Positions 33,960 to 47,945 of a stretch of DNA of 64,000 bases are shown one piece after another. Made by a program: the position numbers and the translations under genes. The notes under the pieces are model-generated. The model did no database searches. It saw nothing but the letters and a program-made list of their open reading frames with translations, and was not told the DNA's origin. Numbering within the stretch: the first letter of the stretch is position 1; every line of letters begins with the position of its first letter. This stretch comes from Heterobilharzia americana (Eukaryota > Platyhelminthes > Trematoda > Strigeidida > Schistosomatidae), in the NCBI GenBank assembly GCA_944470555.2, contig OX104127.1:90606708-90670707 (forward strand), read 5' to 3'.

Positions 33960-34380
33960 AACATAAAAATTATCAAATTCATTCGAAAACTCCAGAACAA
34001 AAGACAGAAAAATTTCTCCAACACTTTTTCGAAAACTTTTTCAAGGGAACAGATAGATCGAGACTTTTACTGAGACCCTAAGAAACATACAACCTGTCAA
34101 ATTTTAAACTGAACGAAAGTTAGACCAAAGCGCTACCACTTGGATCTAGGCTCTATGTTTCAAAAAATAAATAGGCACAGAATCGATGCAGAGACTGAAT
34201 TGGAAGCTTCACCTAGTCAGTTTACAGACTTACACTCTATCAGTGATAAGAAACATTTTTCACAGCTATATCATTCCATACTGTTAATCACTGCTTATTA
34301 TCACCAATTTCACAGTTCAAAATCTTGTCAGCAGAACATCAAACTGCAAAAAACACTTTCATTTCGTCAGTCTTGAGAAA
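33960..34380 (+). pseudogene. Penelope-like element N-terminal remnant
   Basis: Frame with one stop, then open 34140-34376: L-D-L-G-S-M-F, N-R-H-R-I-D-A-E-T-E-L-E, T-A-Y-Y-H-Q-F, N-I-K-L-Q-K-T-L. PLE proteins have 'LSLG..F......I......E' and 'TCYQ(F/Y)....' N-terminal to the RT core in this order. Upstream 34020-34130 has S-R-E-Q-I-D-R-D-F-Y and P-K-R-Y-H. Assignment rests on pattern only and no catalytic motif is included. Confidence 0.5.
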
Positions 34381-34489
34381 GAGATAATTAAAGTCAGTCA
34401 AGTTCTACTTCCTTCGGAATCAACTCAATGCTTGATGTACACTGGCTCAAAACATTCGAAATTAATCGAAATTCCTGGGCATATAACCG

Positions 34490-34772
34490 GATATAATGAG
34501 CACGAAGTAGGTATGATATAGAGGCATGCACTGAAAAGACCATTCGGGGACATCACACGGCAGGCACTCGAGTGGAACTTAGATAGGAAAAGACGAATTG
34601 GGCGTCCGAGGTGAGGGTAACATGGAGGAGATGGTGTGAGGAATAAATGAGAGCTTGTGGGCTGTCGTGGAGCCAGATTCAAAAGATTGCAGAGAAGAGA
34701 GTGGAATCGGGACATGCTGCTGAAGCCCTATGTTCCACTAGGACCCAAGAGACAAATAATAATAATAATGTA
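34490..34772 (+). mobile_element. RTE 3' fragment R7
   Basis: Last about 280 bases of RTE: the K-R-R-I-G-R-P region, C-R-G-A-R-F-K-R-L-Q-R-R-E-W-N, Y-V-P-L-G, ending in an AATAATAATAAT tail at 34758-34769. Strong 5' truncation. Confidence 0.82.
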
Positions 34773-35720
34773 TTCTTCAAATTCTATTACTATAGCATTT
34801 TTGTTCTACATCAGTTTTACACTTCTCATAGGAGACAATATAAGACAAAGAAGAATTCAGTAACTATGTAGACATAAACTACTTTAAAGTACCTGTTGTC
34901 TGTATCTATGCTTGAATTTTCATAGATAGTTTTGCTTTAAAACCTCTGCATTATTTTTTTCAGTTTTCTTGCTTGTTTTTTCACTTGTAATTAGAAAATA
35001 ATCCATCATATCCCCGTGAACAATCTGATATATTGATAGCAGTTGCTATGGGTTAGCATTGGAAGCGATTCCAGTGTCTGAATATTGTCAGCCTTCACGT
35101 CACGCAATTTTCATTTACTTAGTAGAGTTTTGTATTCTCTAATCAATTAGATTTTCAGCAATTGAATTTTGAGGGTAAGCTAAGTACACGTAAATGAAAG
35201 TAAGTACCCCAATAATTCTAGCTTCTCGTCCATAATTATGATACAGTGTCATTTCGTTATACAGTTTGGTCAAATAAAAATGTTTTATTACTATGGTTGA
35301 TTCATCTTGACAACGACTTTGGTATAGTCTTTACACTGATAAACTCTCATCTAAACATGAGATATAAAAAGAATCTAGAAAAAGATTATTTAGGAAGACA
35401 ACTGAGCAAACAGAACAAAAGTTGAACAAATTCTGTAGAAGATAAAAGACGGACAGACCACCATTAATCAACTGCTTGAATGCCTAAAGTTGCTTTGGTT
35501 TAGCCATTCTCGTATTAAATGGTCCACTTAAAGTTCATAAAAAAGATGTTCATTCTTCGAACAATATTCTACAGAAGTAATCCGCTATATCATGGGATTG
35601 CGAGATGACTAACCGAAATTTTTCAGCAGGTGATGAATCAGACCAATAAGCATTGTAATCCTGGTTTAGTAAACTATGTGAATTTCTCAATTGTATTGTG
35701 TTCTCTAAGCCGAGTTGTTT
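34773..35720. other. No recognisable gene
   Basis: AT-rich. A 21-base string TTGGTCAAATAAAAATGTTTT near 35270 also occurs near 33071. Confidence 0.45.
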
Positions 35721-35724
35721 AGTC

Positions 35725-36880
35725 TTGGAGCTTTCATCGTCTTGCTAGACGACATCATCAGCACTAACTTGAGTATGAAGTGAGCTGTCAATACGTCTCC
35801 ATCAGTGATTTAGTAGCTTACCCTGACGAACCGGTTCGTGACCGGTTGTTTCCTTTGATTGTTGTGTTAAGTACTGCGCAGATTTTCCTGCAGGTTGTTC
35901 CTCGGCTTGACCTCTGACCTTCCTGTTATGTATCGTTTCTCTCATTGGTTGATAGATTGGGTCTATGTCTATACATCTGTTGATTGCTCACTCACTGACT
36001 AACTGACTGACCTGAATGCCAAGCTTCTAGGCATTCTCTGACATTCTCTTTGTGTTTTCTCTGTTCACGATTTCTACATTGTCAAAACTGAATTCATGTT
36101 CATAGTTGTTATCCACGTGTGTTGAAATGAGTGGCGAAATGTTGCGACGTTTAGTAGTCATTTGGTGTTTATGTGGACGAAGGTGAAGAGGGAGACTACT
36201 TTGTCCAATGTGGTGTTGGCCACAGTTATTGTAGTTGATTTTGATATGTGGTTTGTCTTCTTTGGTTGTTGTATCTTTTGGTCTGGCTAAAAGTGTTCCG
36301 AGGGAATTTGTTGGTTTATGATGCACACCAATTCCACCAAATGGTCTCAGCAATCTTGTGATTTCTGATACATTCTTTATGTATGGTAGGACGATGCGTT
36401 TGTTGATTTCTGTCGATGACTTTGTAGTTGATGATGTACGGGATAGCCATCTTCTGATAAAGTTTCGTGGGTAGCCGTTCTTCTTTGGGATGGACATCAA
36501 GTAATTTTCCTCGTTTCTCCGTGAAGTTGCTGTACTGCAGTGTGTTCTCTCTCTTTTGAATAGAGTGTGCACGCAACTAATTTTATGTTGTTGCTGTTGT
36601 GGTTGTGGATTTGATCAGTGCATGTTGGCTTCCTGTACACTTGAGTTTCTAGCTTTCCGGCTTTTGTCCTACTGACTAAAACATCTAAGAATGGTAGTTG
36701 GTTGTTTGACTCCATTGTGAATTTGCTGTTATTGAAAAGGTTGTTGATCAAACTGTGGGTGTTTTCTATATCAACGTTTTTAATGATGACAAAAGTATCG
36801 TCAACATAATGAATTTCATAAGAGATGTCAACATATGAAATGTGAATATTATGGTTGGATGTCATCTCACTCTTTAAAAA
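35725..36880 (-). pseudogene. Penelope-like element P2: RT palm end, GIY-YIG and 3' region
   Basis: Minus strand. 36865-36497 (122 codons) has the catalytic YVDD (rc of 36797-36808) in IHYVDDTFVIIK, then S-K-F-T-M-E, QLPFLDVLVSR and VYRKPTCTD, the standard PLE order. 36572-36027 (181 codons) carries N-G-Y-P-R-N-F-I, G-V-H-H-K-P-T-N-S-L, then a degenerate GIY-YIG (N-N-C-G-Q-H-H-I-G-Q-S). A frameshift near 36050 puts R-E-C-L-E-A-W-H in another frame. The 3' region to 35725 is non-coding and holds a CUGAUGA motif. RT palm looks intact but the N-terminal half is missing. Confidence 0.88.
35730..35766 (-). other. Hammerhead-like CTGATGA motif in PLE P2 3' region
   Basis: Minus strand: CUGAUGA (rc of 35755-35761), a 6-bp hairpin UCGUCU-AGCA-AGACGA (35752-35737), then UGAAAG. 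Spacing matches a hammerhead core with stem II, but the G-C closing pair is replaced by U and G, and no clear NUH triplet with matching stem I was seen. Confidence 0.45.
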
Positions 36881-36949
36881 TATCCACCTGATAGAAAATA
36901 ATCTGCTTTCTATGTGATTGTATTGAGATTAATAGGTATGAAATTGAAT

Positions 36950-37200
36950 TTCCAGGGCACTTTTCGAAGGAATTACTCTAACTATACACCTTCAGTATAC
37001 AATTTGGACTGTGACGAGGTTAGCAAACTTGAAGAAATACTATGAAAGTTCAATGAATGTCATAGGCCAATTAAAATTAACAAGGAAACTGAAAATAACT
37101 CAGACTTCCACTTCCTTGACGTTCTATTGAGAATATATGATGGTTCCCTAGGGATATCGATTTACAGGAAACAAACCTGAAATAGATAATATTTCGATTT
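36950..37200 (+). pseudogene. Penelope-like element fragment P3
   Basis: Plus frame ends in N-S-D-F-H-F-L-D-V-L-L-R-I-Y-D-G-S-L-G-I and I-Y-R-K-Q-T, the PLE LPFLDV...YRKPT block. It lies just right of P2 in opposite orientation. No other domains seen. Confidence 0.7.
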
Positions 37201-38655
37201 TAAACTTGGATTTAACTGAATATGAAAATAACTTTAACTTACTGCATTTATTAGTCAGAAGACTTTGTGCAGACGTTGCAATAAGTAAATATATGTGAAT
37301 ACTATAAATGAATACTGGATTCAAACAGATAGAATGTTAGATACGCTCAAGAATCCATTGTTTAATGCACTGAAGAAAACATTTTTTTCGGCCCTTAGTT
37401 ATTGACTAACCTGCACGCGAAGGATAAACTACCGCTTTATACCACGTCTTTATGTGTTCGCCTTTTTCACTTGCCCTTCGTTGCTGAACACACAGACCAC
37501 ACACACAGTGTTTTATCCAAGTGTGATATCAAGTAGCTAATAAGAATAGTTTTTTTTTCGTCTAAATGTATCATGTGAAGATATCTGATCTTGTTTACAT
37601 AGCAGATAAAACTGCATAAAATCAAGTAATAAAAGACTATTACAACACTCACTTTTATTGGTTATATACTTATTAAAAATCTGTATAACGATGAGATATT
37701 TTGTTGTAAACTTGATCGAAATCACTGATTTTTTAGCAAATGCAGCATAACAGTTTATTTTCCAGATCAAATACTAACCGTTAACCATCCTTTTTGACAT
37801 GTAACCATTTTATTATAGTAGTTTCGCAAATTCCGAAACAGATCAATGTTCAATTTCTGAAAAAGGAATGTTTTCTTCAGGACAAATAAAGAAAAGGAAT
37901 ATAAATTGTCCTGTCTTTCCATACCCTTGGATTTTAGGATATATACTATGGTTTTAGAAATATTCTTCAAGTATGCTGTACACTTGTCTAACCTTCAAAT
38001 GAATACGTTCTTTTTTCAAGGAGCCTGAAAGAATTTATACCAACCTTATCCGTTACAAGATCCAATCAATCCTTAGTTCAGTAGAACTATTTTCTTCAGA
38101 ACACTTATTTATGCTTTATCTACTGTAATTAATCATCCTATCTTATACGCATGCTTACATCAGAAATGATAGTTTAAAGATTATGAAGTCTGCCAGTGGT
38201 TTGAAGTTTATCGTTTCTTAAACTAATGTTGAACTCAAACAAGAATTAATCAATTACCGAATTTGTGACATGTTTAATTAGATAATTAGAGGGGTACAGT
38301 CTTCCACAATGTTGAGTTAAATAAAAGGATCATTAAAAAAGAATTCTGCAAACTGACTAGAATGTTCAAAAAAATTAAAACAATTTTAACGAAGATGCTA
38401 TTACCAAGATCGTAAATTTTTCTCACCCTCAATATAATAACTTTTATGAATTCATACACTTTTCCACTATGCAGATACATCTATGAATTATTTCTCCCTA
38501 CAAAACATTTTTACAAAATTTGATCCCCGAACAGTTTTCAGAAGTTCATTCAGGTCCTAAATAATTTTTTTGGAGGTATTTGGTTCATTATGAAATAAAT
38601 AATTCAGATTGATATTTCATGCCTAGGCAATCATTTAATACTGGATAATGATTTA
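37201..38655. other. No recognisable gene
   Basis: AT-rich; short frames only. Confidence 0.5.
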
Positions 38656-38659
38656 AGAT

Positions 38660-38900
38660 CAGTTGTTACTTTTGTCTGTGGCAGGATTTGTACAAGTGAT
38701 TAGCGGATTTCCGAATCGGTGCAGTAACAAATGAGGTACGAGACCCGACTGTTTACCAGATTTTTATCTCACTCCAGTCACCAGTGGTTATAGCCGACTG
38801 TTATGTGAATTCGTGACGCTTTACTACCGCTTGAGTGTACTCACACCGGCTGCCCAGTCAGGACTTCTCAACCCAATCCCCAGTCTATCTGAGTTAGAGA
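38660..38900 (-). mobile_element. tRNA-derived SINE copy
   Basis: Inverse copy: ACGAGACCCGACTG..ACCAGATTTTTATCTCACTCCAGTCACC matches the inverse of the region upstream of the SINE head (TGGTCAGCAGTCGGGCC) seen at 29060. Head to head with the next copy. Confidence 0.5.
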
Positions 38901-38934
38901 GAGGAATATCATACTGTTTTTCATTTTAAAGATC

Positions 38935-39250
38935 TCAGATAACCTTGGTTTGGCAGGCTAGTATTGATACTAGGTGATGATTGAACACGTCACGAAGTAA
39001 TATGACAGTTGTGGAAAAATATCTTGGTGGCTGAAGTGAAATAAAATCTGATCAGCTGTCGGGTTTGGTAGCTTAATAAGTACAGCACCAGTCTGATACT
39101 TCGGAGTCCGTTGTTTCGACTCCTGACTTGACCCAGATCTTCATTACAGCTTCGATCATCACCCAGTGTCAATGCTAGTCCGATAAACCACGATGGATAT
39201 TCAAATATTCGAAATGAAAGTCGTTTTCTCTCTTCAACACTACCATGGTT
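38935..39250 (+). mobile_element. tRNA-derived SINE copy with inverted tails
   Basis: Begins with an inverse tail (TTGGTTTGGCAGGCTAGTAT, 38945-38964), continues through head GTCGGGTTTGGTAGCTTAAT and B-box-like GTTTCGACTCC (39113-39123), and ends with a plus tail (CACCCAGTGTCAATGCTAGT). Same inverted-tail layout as 28610-28895. Confidence 0.6.
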
Positions 39251-40689
39251 GGTTACTGTCAATGCATTATTGCCCGATAGAACCACAGCTATGTTGGTGA
39301 GATAACAGTGATAGTTTAAACAATTACCGAGAAAGTGAATCGTCAATGATTAGAATTTCTTGACACTTTCCAAGATCTTCCAAAAATACCAGGGGAACAC
39401 AGCATCCAACAACGTTTTCGTCATATCGAAGGCTATCCAAACCAATGCATTATAACCGGACTCAAAAGTTGCACAAAAGGGAATAAACATTGCTGTTTAT
39501 GTTTTGCGTAGAAATCAAAAGTTGAAAAATATTGAAACTTACAGGTACAATTCAACAGCTAGGAAACAAAGCACCTACCTGCAAAGGTGAGCCTTATAAC
39601 TTAATAATGACTGTCTACAGTGTGTTCAGCTTGCCAGTGCTCTTCCTCGGAAGACAACCAACATTTCGAAAAGAATTAAAACAACACTTCATCGAACTAT
39701 AGAAGATGATTCCTTCTTTTTCACGTAATATTGTTTTGCTTCTTAAAAAAGAAATTATTGAAGTTCAAAATCTTTTTAAATGAACAAAGAATATTCTTTT
39801 CGATAATTTCTTCATGTCCTACTGTTGCATGTGCATAATGAGTAATTTTGGGTCAATATTACTGAGATTTCACCTGGCAGTTTTGCAAGTAATATCATAT
39901 AGCTGAGGAAATCGCTTCAGGAAAATTTTATGACAACATTTATGTCAGAATCAATTATTATTGGGATTGAATTCAAAGCGATTATTTATCTAAATGAGAA
40001 TTTATCAGCCGTATAATATTACTAACAAACTGTCGGACGAAATCTCGATATTGTTAATACAAAGTTACTCAAAACATATACATATAACTTCAAAACGTGA
40101 AAAAGAAATTATAGAAAGATATGTTGTTTCTATAGGCTTTTATTATTTATGTACAAAAGCACAGAGAGAACTCACCTAGAGAAATCGCAGAAATTACAAG
40201 TCTAATCCTAAGTTGGTTTTAAATGATTGCTTGCATTTTAGTGGCTATATCGTAAGAAATAGTTGCAGTTGTATTTTTCTACTGAAACTTACTTTAACAT
40301 AAGCTTTGCAGCAAACTGGTTATTTCAATTAGAATCTTAATTTGGAGTAGTTTGACTTATAGATACCTCATTTACAGCTCTAAGCGACCAATGAACCAGG
40401 TAGATTCAGAATTTTCTAATTGTCTCCTGGCTAGTAAATGTGATGATTGAAGTGGAGCTGGCTTGCTGATAATCTTGATTTCCGTTTCCCTGTATATATA
40501 TAAAAATCTACTATCATGTAAAGAAACCATGTCGGATGATGCATGTACAGGGGCACTGGACCCCCTTAAGTATCTGTGTAATTGTCGACGTTGATAAATA
40601 TACTTGCACTGAGACTGCTTGAGAACCTTTTGCGGGCAAATATTGAGGAGTATAGTCACAGAAAGGCTGGATGATACTCAACATGTCAA
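39251..40689. other. No recognisable gene
   Basis: AT-rich. A minus frame 40659-40372 (95 codons) may belong to the retroelement-like block to its right, but shows no domain. Confidence 0.45.
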
Positions 40690-41047
40690 ATCAGTCTGCA
40701 AACTCTCGACAGGCTATTCATGGTTTTCATCAACATGATCTAACTGATTGTCTGCATCATTTTCTCTTTAGTGGTGAGTAGTGGAGGGGTTAATATCGTT
40801 CTCATTCACCGACGTAACATGATTCATATTCTTGAACTCATTCTCAGCTTCACTTTGTCCATCAGTGAAGTATCTGTGAAACGCTTTTTCAAAATCTAAG
40901 GACTTATAGATGTAGATTGTGTTTGGATATCATCCAGTATTTGCTTGAATTTCTCAGTAATCCTCAGTGATGTGGCTTCCATTCTTTCAGCATAGCGTTG
41001 TAAAAATGCTTTAAATTCTTCAGCAGAAAGAATTACCATATACCATA
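40690..41047 (-). pseudogene. Possible retroelement gag-like fragment
   Basis: Minus strand from about 41041: an ATG frame of 48 codons with charged, helix-prone sequence (L-S-A-E-E-F-K-A-F-L-Q-R, E-R-M-E-A-T, E-K-F-K-Q-I-L-D-D-I). After a stop the reading resumes in another frame with F-H-R-Y-F-T-D-G-Q-S-E-A-E-N-E-F. N termini of Gag proteins from flatworm Ty3/gypsy elements can look like this, but there is no zinc knuckle, protease or RT nearby. It could also be an old host exon. I do not recognise it firmly. Confidence 0.3.
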
Positions 41048-41734
41048 CGCGTCACCTCTCTTATATATCTTTACGAGTGACTTGATACAGTCTGAATTAT
41101 GTAAATATAGACGCGTGTACAAATCCCTTCAGATTCAACCCTTAATGGTCACTCGGTTTCTCCGTAAATAGAATAGGAGGTAATAGAACAGAGAGCGTGT
41201 ATTAACCACATCAACGCCGACGTCCATAGAGTGAACAAACTACAAGTTATATATATATATATTAAAATGACCTAGGCTACTTAATTTCAGGACTACTAGA
41301 TTTGAATGCTATTGATTTTTCGTCTCTCCAACCAAACTAATACTTACACGTTGGTTCACATACTTCGAAGTGAAGCAATTAGTTGAAAAAGGCCTTAGAC
41401 ATATGTAGCTTCTTATGAAGATTTTGTCAATCATTCTGTACACTATAACATCAAAGCAGAAGAGACCTTTTTGTCTAGTGTAGTGAAAAAGAAAGTTGTG
41501 CAACTGAGAACTATTCCTATTATGATGGCAATTGTAAATATTAGAAAATTTTAATAAGCTGCTAGCAGCCAGCCTTGACAATGAAATGAAAAGACAGTAC
41601 GCATGGTAATGACAGAAGAAGCAATGAAAGTTTTTTATCTCAGTGGGGTTCAAACCAGTCTGTCGCTTTATCACTTGGGTTTAGTGACCCGTCTGATGAT
41701 CCAGGTCTTAGGTTCCTTTAATCTATCAAGCATG
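41048..41734. other. No recognisable gene
   Basis: AT-rich; TA run at 41251-41264. Confidence 0.45.
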
Positions 41735-41910
41735 ACATTAGATGTGATCAGTAGCCCAGTTTCATATTCCAGCTACCGGAACACATGACCCGTCTTCTAG
41801 AGTTCGATGGTTTCAATCCTATCGGGAATCAGATTTTTATTTGACCGTCAATCATAGCATATCAATAACACCAGTTTGCCAAAACACAGCTGCTTCTGAT
41901 AGTCTCAATA
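41735..41910 (+). mobile_element. tRNA-derived SINE, decayed
   Basis: B-box-like GGTTTCAATCC (41809-41819) and tail TCAATCATAGCATATCAATA..CCAGTTTGCCAAAACACAGC. Head weak. Confidence 0.5.
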
Positions 41911-42076
41911 AAAATCAGTTTACATGAATTTCAGGAGAAATCAGGAACAATTTTATATTTGAATAGAAATGATAAACAAGATATTGTGGATTGGTCATTC
42001 TTAATCATGGTATCATTGAAAAGGTTAGTTGTCAGTATTAAAGTGCTTCATTACTATAGGGTCACAGAAATGGCAA

Positions 42077-42078
<2 letters not shown>

Positions 42079-42135
<57 letters not shown>

Positions 42136-42137
42136 TA
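42079..42137. repeat. (TA)n microsatellite
   Basis: About 50 bases of perfect TA followed by an interrupted TA stretch. Both strands give an I-Y repeat frame, an artefact. Confidence 0.95.
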
Positions 42138-43349
42138 GTTTCCTGATGGCGGTCGATGTGGAGGCCAAGTCACAGCTAGGAAACTTCCTGGACTTATCTG
42201 AATTAAGCATTAAATTGTGCATTTTCAAAACTTCCACAAATGTTATGAATACTTTCAACTGGCAATGCGAAACAGCTTCGAAACCTGATACCCAGATGAG
42301 CTGCTTTTCCTGTAAATTCGAATGGAGGGAGCAGGTGTTATGCATTTAAAAACACCAGAAGAGCCAAAAATCTTGGGTTTTATCACAAAATACACGTTTT
42401 ATGAGCTTATATTCTCTTTGTTCTGTGATACCCGTTTAGATAGGTATGGATACTGAGATACCCTATTGGCTGACTGCAGATATTCATACTTCCACGTAAT
42501 CATATGTTCAAAGGGCTGAAATAATGTGAACTAATTATACGCTGTATAGTATAGTGATGCCTAGATGCTTTCCAGGATAGTTGTATTTCATTTATAAAAT
42601 GAAGACAACCATCTTCATCTTTTTAACTGGGTATTTGAAATAAAACTCTATTTATACATGTTGTAGTATACCAATAATCATGCACTTAAAGGTTGGGGTT
42701 TGTTGATTCGCATATATACGACGCTAAATCATCATTGCAGAACCAACAAACGAAGTCAAAAACCATTGTCGATACTCAGCTAATTATATCTATACTAAAT
42801 TTAGAAGGCCAATACCCTGTAATATGATCGCTTGCAGTTTAGTGCATGCGAATTCTTATGCACACCAGTATCTGTTGAAATATAAACGGTAATCTTAGCT
42901 GAATATGCTGATATATTTTTCTTAACACAGGTGGTTCACTGAAACAAAATACTCCTAGCACAACTGCTTAGTGATATTCATACTATCCTCTTATTTATGT
43001 GTTAAAATTATACCTATTAACTGATTCTTCAATTCTAAAACAATAAGTTAGTTTTGTTATTTAAGGGCTTTATTCACAGACAAACACTTCCGGTAAATCT
43101 GACAGACCAGAAAAGATTTGCAGCTCAGCATGGAGCTGACACTTATATAGTCTTCTTCAAGTAAAAGTGTTCTTGGCCTTTACATTACAAGGTTAAGTGA
43201 CTTAACCACTACTTGGTTTTTGAGGAAGTAATGAATTTTTGACTCCTGTGAATTGTAATACGGGTTATTTGCTGACCTATATATTCTATGGCAAAACTTT
43301 CTACATCTTTCCGAAAAGTGAACCATTAACATAGTCTAAGCATTATATA
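42138..43349. other. No recognisable gene
   Basis: AT-rich; nothing supported. Confidence 0.5.
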
Positions 43350-45352
<2,003 letters not shown>

Positions 45353-45462
45353 AAGCACGATCCGTTTTGTAATGATCTGCTTTTAAATACAAACATAAAC
45401 AATACAGAAAGATTATGCGAAAATTCACATTTAGACATTTAGTAAAACAAACAATGTGAGCT

Positions 45463-45569
45463 AGGAGATATTTCTTTTCAATTAGTTCCTCATCAATGGC
45501 TCTACACTAATATAGCATTTTCAAACGTAAAACTACATACCAGTTTAGTGGTGAGAGTTGTTCAATGAA
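45463..45569. repeat. Inverted repeat arm left of PLE P4b
   Basis: Reads as the inverse of 46276-46378 with few differences, for example AATGGCTCTACACTAATATA in both. Confidence 0.85.
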
Positions 45570-45869
45570 ATGTTATCAATCTCAAAGTATCAACAAGGAG
45601 ATAATTGATCAGGTAATTAAGATAGTTAACTAAAGCAAAGATTAATTATCGTAGAAAGATTTTGTGAACAGGTTCTTGCATAATTGATATTTTGTATAAT
45701 GATAACTAAAGAGCAAAATTGAACTGTTGCGTAAAATGGTAAACTTTTGACGGTAATTAGAGACAGTAAGGGGAGAGATAGATGGTTAAGTCTGCAGTAA
45801 TAATAATAATAATAATAATGGAGTTATTAAAATATTAGTTATAGTGAATTGTGTGGTGGATGAAATGAA

Positions 45870-46275
45870 GAGTCTTGTAATAAATGAGCTATACAGATGG
45901 CCAAGGCAAAGAAAGAGGCTGTACGAATCTCTTCTAAACACACAGACTTGGCTTGTGTAGGTGGATTCCTATGGCTTCGGCTGTATGTAAAAGACGAACT
46001 CGTAGAGGATGGGTGAGGTGAGAAGGAATGTGATAAATAATTTTAAAGGCATTATGAATGTTAACTTGGTGGCCAGTGTCAATCAGATGAGAGAATATTG
46101 AGCTTCGTGTCAATCTGGTTTCTCCCTTACTTAGCCATGAAGGATGATGCTTGGCGACTCGACGATGCACTTGCCTAACTGTACGTCTAATGTAACTAGC
46201 TCCACAGGAGCAGTTGATCTGGTAAATGCACAAGAAGAGGAGAAGTCTGGGAGTCTGTCTTTAGTTTGTGTGGTC
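45870..46275 (-). pseudogene. Penelope-like element P4b: GIY-YIG C-terminal domain
   Basis: Minus frame 46233-45934 of 99 codons: C-I-Y-Q-I-N-C-S-C-G-A-S-Y-I-R-R-T-V-R-Q, then F-S-H-L-I-D-T-G-H-Q-V-N, A-F-K-I-I-Y, A-E-A-I-G-I-H-L-H-K-P-S-L-C-V. After the stop the family tail F-V-Q-P-L-S-L-P-W-P follows in another frame position. YIG reads YIR, so the catalytic glycine-containing motif is altered. RT is missing. A different PLE subfamily from P0/P4 and the same as P6. Bounded by inverted repeats. Confidence 0.85.
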
Positions 46276-46378
46276 AATGAACAAATCTCACCACTAGATT
46301 GGTATGTAATTTTACGTTTGAAAATGCTATATTAGTGTAGAGCCATTGATGAAGAACTAATTGAAAACAAATATTTTT
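46276..46378. repeat. Inverted repeat arm right of PLE P4b
   Basis: Partner of 45463-45569. Its inner end overlaps PLE coding sequence just upstream of the GIY-YIG domain, so the left arm is an inverted duplicate of element sequence. Confidence 0.85.
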
Positions 46379-47249
46379 TCGCTCACATAAAGATTATGTT
46401 GATCAATGACAACAGTGTTCGATTATACGCATAAACAATGCCACACAGAATGCTTTCATGTCATGTCAAAAACTTTTATTTGTATACTTTAACAGACATC
46501 TCAATATACCTCTCTCCATAACTATGGAATTCATGTTTACAAGTAATTCTTATACCTTTTTTTTTTAAGAATGATGTAAGTTTTGTAAAGGACACCATGT
46601 GAACATTTTACTTTCTATCAAAATTTTCATTAGAAACATATAACATTTTCAAATAATTAGTCTTTATTTCATGATTTTGATAAACAATAAACAACTTTAA
46701 ACGTTTAGGTCTAGTCAAATATTTTAGCAACAGTTTTAATAGAATATAAAATTAACTTGACTATTCCAACAGTTAAAAAATTAATTGAATTCAACCATCA
46801 TGACAGTGTTAATAAAAAAATAAATAAATCAAATTATTGTTGTTCTCAACTCTTTGTATACTTGTTTCAACTAAATTTTCATATTGTAGACATAAAATAG
46901 AAACTTGTCAAGTTATTTACATTTCTGACATTCTATTTTCACTAATCTTTTGAAAGATAATAAATATAAACTATCCAATTAATACAAAACAAATGATATT
47001 TAAAGTTGAAAATAGTGTATCAATTTCAGATCAACAAATCTATTCATTAGCTTAATAAGATTATCAAGATATATTAAACAATATAGACAAAATGTTCAAG
47101 AAATCCAGTTACTTATTCTAGTCCCACATTCATAATAACATAATAAATCAAACAGTTACAGTAGTGATAAATTGAAATATTTACTTAGAATTTAACTGAA
47201 TTAGCAAAGTAAAACAATACTTATTGTAATCTGAATAGGATATACATTA
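46379..47249. other. No recognisable gene
   Basis: Very AT-rich, nothing supported. Confidence 0.55.
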
Positions 47250-47945
47250 TTATTAATGTTATTATTTGTTCCTTGTGTTCTTAGTGAAATGTACAGTCTC
47301 ACTTGCATGTCTCCATTGCACTCTATTCTCTCCACTCTTTCTAACCTAGAACCATCACTGCCAACAAGCTCCATTTCTTCCTCACATGATCTCCCACATG
47401 TCACCATCACATCGAACACAAAACTCGTCGTTTCCCCTTTGCATTCCACTCGAGGGCCTAGTCTGACACGTGATCTTCCACAATGGTCTTCTCAGTGTAT
47501 GCACAATTCATATCCACCTCCTTTTTCTGCATATTTTTCTTATGCGATGGGTTGTTGGTTGGTTGGTTGCCAGCCAGCCAGCTGGAGTTCCTTGTTGCTT
47601 ATTCTTCTTATTCTGGCCATCTGATCTCCAACTTCAGTATCGAGTGAGCGTAGGTGGCAGCTGTTTATCAATGTGTGTAGTTATTTGGAATTGCTTTTCG
47701 TGACAGACTAAGTTTCTGAACGGTCACATAGAAGCAACGGCTTGACTTGAGTTGAGTTGACTGAATTAGTGTTGAAAATCCGGGTGTAGCTCTTCATGCT
47801 GAGTGCAGTAGATGTCCACATTGATGCTAGAATAATGAAGGTGTATCTTGGTTTTTCTATCTTTGTTCTGACGTTCTCATGTGTGCTACCTGTGGTTGAA
47901 ACGGTGCTACCTTTCCTATTTAGGCTGACGGGACTATGACCTTTA
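47250..47945 (-). mobile_element. RTE 3' fragment R9, sister of R8
   Basis: Minus copy with an interrupted (AAT) tail (47248-47269) and the same unusual tail sequence as R8 (Y-I-S-L-R-T-Q-G, C-G-R-S-C-E-E-E-M-E-L). At 47571-47584 it has the short version of the tetranucleotide repeat. 5' truncated near 47945. Confidence 0.85.

Noticed and set aside
42025..42349. Two 106-codon frames on opposite strands with Ile-Tyr repeats
   Set aside because: Produced by a (TA)n microsatellite.
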